Under the pieces are notes generated by a model. It was given only the letters and a program-made list of their open reading frames with translations, did no database searches and was not told the DNA's origin. This document shows positions 1-6,909 of a stretch of 64,000 nucleotides of DNA, one piece after another. Both the position numbers and the translations under genes were made by a program. Numbering within the stretch: the stretch's first letter is position 1; each line of letters opens with the position of its first letter. Origin of the DNA: Bowdeniella nasicola (GTDB lineage: Bacteria > Actinomycetota > Actinomycetes > Actinomycetales > Actinomycetaceae); the NCBI RefSeq assembly GCF_900107735.1, contig NZ_FNQV01000011.1, positions 35,550 to 99,549 of the forward strand, read 5' to 3'.

Positions 1-295
1 CGGCCTTCAGGACGTCGATGATCTCAGTCGTCGTGCCCGAGCGGGACAGGCAAATGATGCGGTCGTAGTCGCGGTCGGTCGGGAACTCCGTCGCGGTATA
101 GGCATCGGAGATACCCTTGCCGGCAGCGGTCCGCGCGGCGCAGTAGGACTGCGCGATGAACCACGAGGTGCCGCAGCCGATTACAGCTACGGATTCGCCG
201 TCGTGTGGCATGACGGATGCGGACTGCTCGGCGACGGCGACCGCCTGCTCCCACATCGCTGGTTGGGTAAAGATCTCGGTCTCGGTGATGCTCAC
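1..295 (-). CDS. SIS-domain sugar-phosphate isomerase/deaminase (partial, AgaS-like)
   Basis: The left window edge cuts this gene; only the N-terminal ~98 residues are present. The frame read leftward from GTG at 295 starts VSITETEIFTQPAMWEQA and contains SRSGTTTEII, the phosphate-binding motif of SIS domains, preceded by GCGTSWF. SIS proteins of this form bind aminosugar phosphates (AgaS-type deaminase/isomerase or the isomerase half of GlmS); no N-terminal glutaminase domain is present, so it is not GlmS itself. An AGGAGC ribosome site lies 7 bases before the GTG, which fixes the start. Its promoter shares an operator-like sequence with the galacto-N-biose phosphorylase gene at 2315, so a role in hexosamine use is inferred. 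The exact substrate cannot be read from this fragment. Confidence 0.8.
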   Translation of the reverse strand, partial: MSITETEIFTQPAMWEQAVAVAEQSASVMPHDGESVAVIGCGTSWFIAQSYCAARTAAGKGISDAYTATEFPTDRDYDRIICLSRSGTTTEIIDVLKA

Positions 296-325
296 GTCAG
301 CTCCTATGCGCGCGTCGCATTGTTT

Positions 326-371
326 TGATCGTTTTCAAACACTTCGATCATATTCGATCATCAGATGATCG
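326..371. promoter_or_regulatory. Operator-like cluster of TGATCG half-sites upstream of the SIS gene
   Basis: Four TGATCG/CGATCA half-sites occur here, at 326-331, 345-350, 355-360 and 366-371. The middle pair, read on the minus strand, is TGATCGAATATGATCG (360-345), with half-sites spaced ten bases, one helical turn. The same 16 bases with one change occur at 2231-2246 before the phosphorylase gene. The likely binder is the DeoR-family protein encoded at 1435; this is inference from shared sequence and position. Confidence 0.6.
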
Positions 372-375
372 GCAA

Positions 376-1299
376 CTAGGTGAATAGGAATGCAAAGATG
401 AGGAAGGTTGGGATCACGAGCACCGTCGTTGCCATGACCACTCCCCTGGCGATGTCCTGCCCGGCTCCCACGCGATGGGCTGCGAGGTACGCATTTTGGG
501 CGGTCGGCAGGCCCGCCATGCAGGTCACCGCAAAGAGATCACTTCCGCCTAATCCCAGGCCGTAGCGAGCAAGAAGGTATCCGATCGCCGGCTGGATCAC
601 GAGCTTAATGACCGTTGCGAGCGCAATCGGCGCGGTTGCCGCACGGTAGAGCTTTGGGGACTGGCCCACAAACGACAGCCCGAACGCAATCAAAATGCAG
701 GGAACGGCTGAAGATGCGACGACGTCGACGACGTCGAGGATAACTGCCGGCGGACGTAATCCAGCAACCGACAGCGCTGCGCCAGCAACAGCCGCCCACA
801 CCAGGGGATTCTTCCCGACCGTGATGGCTACCGACCTCACGGTGGGCCGGCGATCGGCGGCGAGGATGTCGGCGAGCACGAAGAGCGTGGGAGTTAGAAA
901 CCCCACCTGGAACATAATGACCGGAGCAACGTGCACCGAGGAGCCTAAGACGTAGGTCGCAAGCGGCACCCCAAGGTATGCGGCATTGGCAAGGGAGGCA
1001 CCCATAGTGCCGATCAAAGTCCGTTCACCGCTTAGGCGCAGCCCCCAGCGACCGATAACAGCAAACATCCCAGCTGCCGCGAGGCCGGAGACCGCCGCGA
1101 CGATGAGCGGCGCCCCGAGTAGATCGCCCACGTGAGCGTTGAGCAGCGTGAGGAAGACGAGCGCGGGCAGCCCCACGAGATAGACGAGCCGATTGAGCGC
1201 GTCTTGCGCGGACGTCGGCATGAGTTTCGTCCGCCCGAGCAGCCAGCCGAGGCCGATGACTGCCCACACCACCGCTAACCCGGATACGACGCCGCTCAT
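376..1299 (-). CDS. AEC (auxin efflux carrier) family permease
   Basis: A 307-residue integral membrane protein with about ten hydrophobic segments in two halves, joined by a short charged loop around residues 150-160 (ADRRPTVRS). Length and layout fit the AEC/bile-acid-Na symporter-like carriers, which move small organic anions or related metabolites. Residues near the C-terminus (CMAGLPTAQNAY) resemble the conserved half-helix of AEC proteins, where N/P/Q residues cluster. It lies between the SIS gene and the DeoR regulator, on the same strand as the SIS gene, with operator half-sites between them. The ATG start at 1299 has no strong ribosome site. Substrate unknown; a link with the neighbouring aminosugar genes is only positional. 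Confidence 0.75.
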   Translation of the reverse strand: MSGVVSGLAVVWAVIGLGWLLGRTKLMPTSAQDALNRLVYLVGLPALVFLTLLNAHVGDLLGAPLIVAAVSGLAAAGMFAVIGRWGLRLSGERTLIGTMGASLANAAYLGVPLATYVLGSSVHVAPVIMFQVGFLTPTLFVLADILAADRRPTVRSVAITVGKNPLVWAAVAGAALSVAGLRPPAVILDVVDVVASSAVPCILIAFGLSFVGQSPKLYRAATAPIALATVIKLVIQPAIGYLLARYGLGLGGSDLFAVTCMAGLPTAQNAYLAAHRVGAGQDIARGVVMATTVLVIPTFLIFAFLFT

Positions 1300-1434
1300 A
1301 CGGCGATCGTGTCACGTCAGCGAGCCGCGCGCCCCGAGCGCCAGAGCGTGAGCGGTACGCACGATCCAGGTGATTGATCCTGTTAAAGTGTGGAGTCAAG
1401 GAGTCACTATCAAGCACTGCTGACGGGATCACGG

Positions 1435-2214
1435 ATGAACCGCCATGACCGCCTTGCCTCGATCGCTAGTCACGTTCAACGCTTAGGCAATATTCGGGTC
1501 GATGACGTCGTCGAGACGTACGGCGTCTCGCTTGCCACCGCGAGGCGAGACCTCGACCTCTTGGCGGAGCAGCATCTTCTCGTACGAACCCACGGCGGAG
1601 CATCGCGCGCGCCGGACTCAGCAACGCTGCCGGTGAACTTCCGCACCGGTCGCGCGGCCGCCGCAAAGAACCGGATTGCTGCCGCGGCTGCGACGGTCGT
1701 CTCCCCCGGTTTCGTCGTGGGCCTTAATGGCGGAACGACGACCACCCAGGTAGCGCGCGAGTTGGCGGTGGCGAACCTGCCTATGCCGGAGGGCCAGCCA
1801 CGCCTGACAATCGCGACCAATGCCGTGAATATCGCCTACGAAATGACGGTTCGAGCCGGTATCCGAGTGGTGGTCTCGGGCGGGGTGGCCCGCGCCCATA
1901 CCTACGAGCTCACCGGCCCCCTCGCCTCCGATTTCTTTGCTGACCTCTGCCTGGATGTCTTGTTCCTCGGCGTTGACGCGATCGACGAACGCGGTGGTTA
2001 CGCCACGGATGATCGCGAGGCAGCGGTAAACCAGTCGCTTGCTGCAGCGGCCCGCCAGGTCGTCGTCGTGGCTGACGCCGAGAAGCTTGGCCAGCGCGCA
2101 TTTGCCCGCATTATTCCGGCGCAGCGGATCGACACGCTCATCACCGACGCACCGGCGTCCCACCCCACGCTCGTGGCACTCAGCGAGCGCGGCGTGACCA
2201 TCATGTCGGTGTAA
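1435..2214 (+). CDS. DeoR-family transcriptional regulator
   Basis: A 259-residue regulator from ATG 1435. The N-terminal winged helix-turn-helix (MNRHDRLASIASHVQRLGNI to VRTHGGAS, residues 1-60) contains the DeoR signature: VSLATARRDLDLLAEQHLLVRTHGGA. The C-terminal half (about 75-250) is the DeoRC sugar-phosphate sensor, with NGGTTTTQVARELA, TNAVNIAYE and LGVDAIDERGGYATDDREAAVNQ. DeoR proteins usually repress and are released by a phosphorylated sugar. An alternative GTG start at 1390 adds 15 residues that do not look like the family; an AAGGAG at 1399-1404 is too far from the ATG, so the start is moderately certain. The TGATCG repeats at 326-371 and 2231-2246 flank this gene and are its probable targets. 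Confidence 0.9.
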   Translation: MNRHDRLASIASHVQRLGNIRVDDVVETYGVSLATARRDLDLLAEQHLLVRTHGGASRAPDSATLPVNFRTGRAAAAKNRIAAAAATVVSPGFVVGLNGGTTTTQVARELAVANLPMPEGQPRLTIATNAVNIAYEMTVRAGIRVVVSGGVARAHTYELTGPLASDFFADLCLDVLFLGVDAIDERGGYATDDREAAVNQSLAAAARQVVVVADAEKLGQRAFARIIPAQRIDTLITDAPASHPTLVALSERGVTIMSV

Positions 2215-2230
2215 TTTCCACCATTGTTTC

Positions 2231-2246
2231 TGATCGATTATGATCG
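2231..2246 (+). promoter_or_regulatory. Operator-like direct repeat upstream of gnpA
   Basis: TGATCGATTATGATCG, two TGATCG half-sites ten bases apart. It matches 15 of 16 positions of the minus-strand sequence at 360-345 before the SIS gene. It lies 68 bases before the proposed phosphorylase start and 16 bases after the deoR stop, so it probably marks a separate, regulated gnpA promoter. Confidence 0.6.
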
Positions 2247-2314
2247 GTTATGCTCCATTGAGTCGTCAGTGAGGACATCTCGCGCCTGTTTCTCCCCGGA
2301 CCTATACCGCGTCG

Positions 2315-4526
2315 TTGGCCCCAAGCAGTGACGGTGGTCGTCTTACGCTCCCCATCGAGGAGGGGATGGATGAGGAAATCCGCGCCCTTGTCGAACGTCT
2401 CCGGCCCGACGCCGTACGCAATTCCGATGGGACGGAACTTCCAGACATCGCAGCCGAGCTCGTCGAGAAGGTCTACTCGGCATACTTCCCGGCGCGCGGC
2501 AACATGGATTTCGCGCGGGCAAACCCCGAGACCCTGACCCACATGTTCCTCATGTCCGCGCCGATCACGGCGCTCGGCGAGAACGCACTATCGATCCGAT
2601 TGATCGATGGCTACTTCACCGACCAGCTGCGCCCCGATACGAGCGAGGCAGCGCTCGCCTACCTGCAGGTCATCGACCGCACGAGCGGGAGCGAACTCGA
2701 TCGCAGCGCCTACCGCATCGAGGGCGAGGGCCACGACGCGACCGTCGTCATCACCTCCCCCACGCCCTACCACGTCTACACGGCGGCCTTCCTTGCCGAG
2801 CAGGTCTGGGACTCCACCCAGATGTACAACTACATCACCAACGATTGGCACCTGGATCCCAGCCGCGAGAGGGTCCGGCCCTACGAGGTGCGCCTGCCCA
2901 AGGTCTGGGATTTCATGCGCGATGCCATCAAGGACTGGTGCGAGGCCCACCCCGAGGTCGACGTCGTTCGGTTCACGACGTTCTTCTACCACTTCACCCT
3001 CGTGTTCAACTCCGAGGGCGTCGAAAAGTTCGTCGACTGGTTCGGCTACTCGGCGTCCGTCTCGCCCGAGGCGCTACAGGAGTTCGCCACTGAATACGGC
3101 TATGAGCTGAGCGCGGAGGACTTCGTGGACGCGGGCTACTACAACTGCCCATTCCGGGTCCCCACGAGCGCCTACCGCGATTGGATCGCCTTCCAGCACC
3201 GCTACGTCACGGGCAAGGTCAAGGTCCTCGTTGACGCCGTCCATGAGGCCGGCAAAGAAGCCATGATGTTCCTCGGCGATAACTGGATGGGCACCGAGCC
3301 CTACGGCGAACTGTTCCCGAGCATCGGGATGGACGCCGTCGTGGGTTCGGTGGGCTCGGCGGCGACGTGCCGCATGATCAGCGACATTCCCGGCGTGAAG
3401 TACACCGAGGGCCGCTTCCTGCCCTATTTCTTTCCCGACGTTTTTAACCCCGAGGGTGACCCGGTTGGCGAAGCCAACGAATCGTGGTTGACGGCTCGAC
3501 GAGCCATCGTCCGCTCGCCGCTGACCCGTATCGGCTACGGCGGCTACCTCTCGCTTGCCACCCAGTTCCCGACTTCATAACCGCATCGAGGAAATCATTA
3601 CCGAATTCCGCTCGCTGCACGAGATGTCGGGGGGCGAGCGCCCCGCGACCTCACGCCACAAGGTCGCGATCCTCAATTCCTGGGGCAGCCTGCGAACCTG
3701 GCAGACACACATGGTCGCCCACGCCAAGTGGTACAAGCAGATCTACACCTACCTCGGCGTGATCGAGTCCCTCGCGGGCCTGCCCTTTGACATCGAATGG
3801 CTCTCCTTTGACGACATCCGCGAGGGCGTGCCCGACGATATTGCCGTCCTCAGCAACGCGGGTGCGGCCGGAACCGCGTTTTCCGGCGGCGATAACTGGG
3901 CCGATGAGAAGGTCGTGACGGCCGTGCGGCGCTTCGTCGCCGGCGGTGGCGGCTTCATCGGTGTGGGTGAGCCCTCGGCCTATACCCCGCCGGCGCGGCA
4001 GGGCTATCCGCAGGCAGGAGCGGGAGCGATCCTCCAGCTTGCCGACGTGCTCGGTGTCGACCGCGAAACCGGATGGTCGCTCTCGACGAATAAGTACCCC
4101 CAGGTAAGCGATCACGAGATCGCCTCCAAGCTCGGCGAGGAGTTGTGGGCCGGGGAACGTCCCGGCGATGTATTCGCTACGACGGCGAGCATTGTGCGGC
4201 TGCACGAGGACAGCGTCGATATTGCCGTCAACTCCTATGGCGAGGGACACGCGGTCTACCTGGCAGGCCTGCCGTACTCGGTGGAAAACGCGAGGCTGTT
4301 ACACCGCGCGATTATCTGGGCCGCGACCGGCGGCCAGCATGACCTGCGCGAGGTGTGGTTCACGAGCGATCCCGCGGTGGAAGTCGCTTTCTACCCCGGC
4401 GCCGGCCGACTGTTTGTTTATAACTCCAGCCACGAGAGCCGCCAGGCCGTGCTTTACGGTCCGGCCGGAGAGGGACTGGAGGTCAGCCTGCGCGACCTCC
4501 AGTCCACCTGGATCGAGCTCGACTAG
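2315..4526 (+). pseudogene. gnpA: Galacto-N-biose/lacto-N-biose phosphorylase (GH112), frameshifted
   Basis: Both pieces together align along the length of the GH112 1,3-beta-galactosyl-N-acetylhexosamine phosphorylases of bifidobacteria (LnpA). These split galacto-N-biose or lacto-N-biose with phosphate into galactose-1-phosphate and GalNAc/GlcNAc. The first piece (to 3580) carries DAVRNSDGTEL, DVVRFTTFFYHFTLVFN and FLGDNWMGTEPY, whose Asp (codon 3278-3280) matches the family's general acid. The second piece (frame of 3555-4526) carries ILNSWGSLRTW, GGGFIGVGEPSA and GLPYSVENARLL. The frame breaks at about 3568-3580, after LATQFP; alignment length requires two missing bases. The only in-frame start is TTG 2315 with no ribosome site, and no ATG or GTG is available back to the stop at 2270-2272. 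The gene may be decaying, or the bases may be a sequencing error. The stop overlaps that of obg as CTAG. Confidence 0.85.
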
Positions 4527-6049
4527 CGATCCTCGTCCGGATCGGTCCACAGGCCCGCGTCGCGCTCGTGCCAGAGCTCTTCGCGGGCTTCGGTCTTGGC
4601 GTCCATCCGCTCGCGGTATTCGCGGCGCCGGTCCTTCGTCGTTCGCCGGCTGCGCTCATCGAGTCGGTTGTCGGTGCCGCGGGCCCCAAGGAGTTCGGCG
4701 CCCGTCGTCATCGTCGGCTCCCAGTCGAAGATGACGCCACCGTCCATGGAACCGATGACGACTTCATCGCCGGGCGTGGCGCCGGCCTCAAACAGGCCGT
4801 CTTCCACGCCGAGCGTCGTGAGGCGATCGGCGAGGTAGCCGACGGCCTCGTCGTTGGCGAAGTCCGTTTGGCGCACCCAGCGTTCCGGCTTGCTGCCGCG
4901 GATCTGGAAGACCGGCTGGCCGCCGCGTTCATGCCGCGTGATGGTGAAGGCGGGCCCTGCCTCCTCGCGCGTGGCGAGCGGACGTAGCACGACGCGTTCT
5001 TCCGGTTGCGGTTCTTTCGCGCGGGCGCGCAGCACGGCCTCGCCGAGCGCGTATCCGAGTTCCGTGAGGCCCTCGTGGGTGGCCGTCGAGATCTTGATGA
5101 CCGCGTAGCCCTGCTCGCGCAGATCCCCCTCGACGAACTCGGCGAGTTCGCGGGCTTCGGGGACATCGATCTTGTTCAGCACGACGATGCGTTCGCGCTC
5201 CATCAGCGGGATTGTGCCGCCGGAGATATCGAGATCGGCCGCGTACTGGGAGAGCTCGGCCTCCAGCGCGTTCAGGTCCGAGATCGGATCGCGGTTGGGC
5301 TCCAGTGTGGCGCAATCGAGCACGTGGACGATGACGGCGCATCGCTCGATATGGCGCAGAAACTCGAGCCCGAGGCCCTTGCCCTGCGCGGCGCCCGGGA
5401 TGAGGCCAGGCACGTCGGCGATGGTGTAGCGCTTGTCCCCCGCAACGACGACGCCGAGGTTAGGCACGAGGGTCGTGAACGGGTAATCGGCGATCTTCGG
5501 GCGCGCCGCACTCATCGCGGCAATGAGCGAGGATTTTCCGGCCGAGGGGAAGCCCACGAGCGCGACGTCCGCAATCGATTTGAGCTCGAGCACGAGGTCG
5601 CGTTCCTCGCCCGGTTCACCGAGCAGCGCGAAACCGGGTGCCTTGCGCTGGGGCGAGGCGAGGGCCGCATTGCCGAGACCACCCTTGCCGCCGGCGGCGG
5701 CAATGTACTGGGTGCCAGCGCCCACGAGGTCGGCAAGGACCTGCCCGTCACGTGATTTCACGACGGTGCCATCGGGCACCCGCAAGATGAGGTCCTCCCC
5801 GTTGGCACCTACCCGCAGGTCGCCCTTGCCCTGTGTGCCCGAGGTGGCGCGGCGATGCGGCAAGCGGTGGTAATCGGCCAGGGTGGTGATCTGCGGGTCG
5901 ACCTCGAGAATGATGTTGCCGCCGTTACCGCCATTAGCGCCGTCGGGTCCACCGAGCGGCTTGAACTTTTCTCGGCGCACCGATGAGCAGCCGTTGCCGC
6001 CGTCGCCCGCCTTGGCGTGGAGCGTGACGCGGTCGATGAATGTCGCCAT
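4523..6049 (-). CDS. obg: GTPase Obg/CgtA
   Basis: A 508-residue Obg GTPase, which binds the 50S ribosomal subunit and links ribosome assembly to growth and stress. The glycine-rich Obg fold spans residues 1-158 ([21 protein letters not shown]). The G domain follows with GFPSAGKSS (166-173), the YPFTTLVPN switch, DVPGLI and NKID. An OCT-type C-terminal domain lies near 340-425 ([21 protein letters not shown]), followed by a charged tail of about 60 residues rich in Arg/Glu that is typical of longer actinobacterial forms. The ATG at 6049 has GGAGGG just upstream. The gene follows rpmA after 100 bases holding a strong hairpin. Its stop shares CTAG with the convergent gnpA stop, leaving no room for a terminator. 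Confidence 0.97.
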   Translation of the reverse strand: MATFIDRVTLHAKAGDGGNGCSSVRREKFKPLGGPDGANGGNGGNIILEVDPQITTLADYHRLPHRRATSGTQGKGDLRVGANGEDLILRVPDGTVVKSRDGQVLADLVGAGTQYIAAAGGKGGLGNAALASPQRKAPGFALLGEPGEERDLVLELKSIADVALVGFPSAGKSSLIAAMSAARPKIADYPFTTLVPNLGVVVAGDKRYTIADVPGLIPGAAQGKGLGLEFLRHIERCAVIVHVLDCATLEPNRDPISDLNALEAELSQYAADLDISGGTIPLMERERIVVLNKIDVPEARELAEFVEGDLREQGYAVIKISTATHEGLTELGYALGEAVLRARAKEPQPEERVVLRPLATREEAGPAFTITRHERGGQPVFQIRGSKPERWVRQTDFANDEAVGYLADRLTTLGVEDGLFEAGATPGDEVVIGSMDGGVIFDWEPTMTTGAELLGARGTDNRLDERSRRTTKDRRREYRERMDAKTEAREELWHERDAGLWTDPDEDR

Positions 6050-6082
6050 GATGGGCCCTCCTAGGGGTCTGGCTTTTCAACA

Positions 6083-6117
6083 CTAACGGGCGGACAGCCA
6101 AGCTGCCCGCCCGTTAG
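6083..6117 (-). other. Hairpin between rpmA and obg
   Basis: Perfect 11-bp inverted repeat CTAACGGGCGG (6083-6093) and CCGCCCGTTAG (6107-6117) with a 13-base loop. It lies in the 100-base gap between rpmA and obg, read on the minus strand. No run of T follows, so it is not a standard terminator; it may weaken readthrough or mark an RNA-processing point. Confidence 0.6.
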
Positions 6118-6149
6118 GATCTGCGCGACGGAAACCGTGCGCGAGTGTC

Positions 6150-6407
6150 TTAGGCGTCCTGCAGGACGACGTCCACAACCTTGCGGCCGCGGCGATCCGC
6201 GAAGCGAACCGCACCGGCTTCAAGCGCGAACAGCGTGTCGTCGCCGCCCCGGCCAACGTTCTGGCCGGCATGGAACTTGGTGCCACGCTGACGGACGAGG
6301 ATCTCGCCAGCCTTGACGATCTGGCCGCCGAAGCGCTTCACGCCGAGGCGCTGAGCGTTGGAATCGCGGCCGTTGCGAGTAGAGCTCGCACCCTTCTTTG
6401 TTGCCAT
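6150..6407 (-). CDS. rpmA: 50S ribosomal protein bL27
   Basis: An 85-residue bL27, starting [16 protein letters not shown] and containing [18 protein letters not shown] and [14 protein letters not shown], diagnostic of the family. bL27 sits near the peptidyl transferase centre, its N-terminal tail reaching the P-site tRNA. The start directly at MATKKG shows there is no cleavable N-terminal extension of the Firmicutes type. It follows rplU by 27 bases and precedes obg, the conserved order in bacteria. AGAGAGGGAC before the ATG supplies the ribosome site. Confidence 0.98.
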   Translation of the reverse strand: MATKKGASSTRNGRDSNAQRLGVKRFGGQIVKAGEILVRQRGTKFHAGQNVGRGGDDTLFALEAGAVRFADRRGRKVVDVVLQDA

Positions 6408-6434
6408 GATGTCCCTCTCTGACTTTTCGGCGCG

Positions 6435-6761
6435 TTAGCCGTTGTCGATGCCGGTGATCTTCAAGCGGGTGAGCTTCTGACGATGGCCCATGCGCTTGCG
6501 GTAACCGGACTTGTTCTTGTACTTCACGATGGAGATCTTCGGGCCCTTGTCGTCGCGGACGATCTCTGCCGTCACGGCGACCTTGGCCAGGTCCTTCGCG
6601 CCCGTGGTGATCTTGTCGCCGTCCACGAGCATGAGGGGCGCTAGTTCAACGGAGTCGCCGATCTCGCCGGCCATCCGGTCAACGACGACAACGTCACCGA
6701 CGGACACCTTCTCCTGTCGGCCGCCGGCCTTGACGATCGCATACACCACGTTGCTGCTCAT
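6435..6761 (-). CDS. rplU: 50S ribosomal protein bL21
   Basis: A 108-residue bL21: [20 protein letters not shown] at the N-terminus and [20 protein letters not shown] at the C-terminus, the family's conserved RNA-binding loop. It binds 23S rRNA beside bL20 in the large subunit. First gene of rplU-rpmA-(hairpin)-obg. The 148-base space between rne and this gene contains a two-tier hairpin ending 16 bases before the ATG at 6761, a plausible leader element. Confidence 0.97.
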   Translation of the reverse strand: MSSNVVYAIVKAGGRQEKVSVGDVVVVDRMAGEIGDSVELAPLMLVDGDKITTGAKDLAKVAVTAEIVRDDKGPKISIVKYKNKSGYRKRMGHRQKLTRLKITGIDNG

Positions 6762-6777
6762 CTCTGTCGATTCGGGC

Positions 6778-6812
6778 GTAGCTTAGCCGCGATCTGATCG
6801 CGGGAGGGCTAC
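6778..6812 (-). promoter_or_regulatory. Two-tier hairpin in the rplU leader
   Basis: An inner stem CCGCGAT/ATCGCGG (6787-6793 and 6797-6803) with a three-base loop sits inside an outer stem GTAGC/GCTAC (6778-6782 and 6808-6812). On the rplU transcript it ends 16 bases before the ATG, next to where ribosomes would load. Autoregulatory leader structures are known for bL21 operons in other bacteria; whether this one is such an element is inference. Confidence 0.5.
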
Positions 6813-6869
6813 GCAATGTTTCTACGTACGAAGCGCCGATTGGCGCACCGAGGATCTAGATTACGTTAC

Positions 6870-6887
6870 TTGCCGCCCGGGCGGCAA
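6870..6887 (-). other. 18-bp perfect palindrome after rne
   Basis: TTGCCGCCCGGGCGGCAA is a perfect palindrome starting 22 bases past the rne stop. It could fold as a hairpin at the 3' end of the rne mRNA, but there is no T tract, so terminator function is uncertain; it could also act as a DNA-level site in the rplU promoter region. Confidence 0.45.
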
Positions 6888-6909
6888 CCTCCAGATCCCG
6901 TTGGGTTGG

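Noticed and set aside
1..295. GlmS (glucosamine-6-phosphate synthase)
   Set aside because: The protein starts directly with a SIS domain; there is no glutaminase domain with N-terminal Cys.
3560..3585. Programmed ribosomal frameshift in gnpA
   Set aside because: No slippery heptamer or downstream structure is evident, and the known family is made from one frame; mutation or sequence error is simpler.
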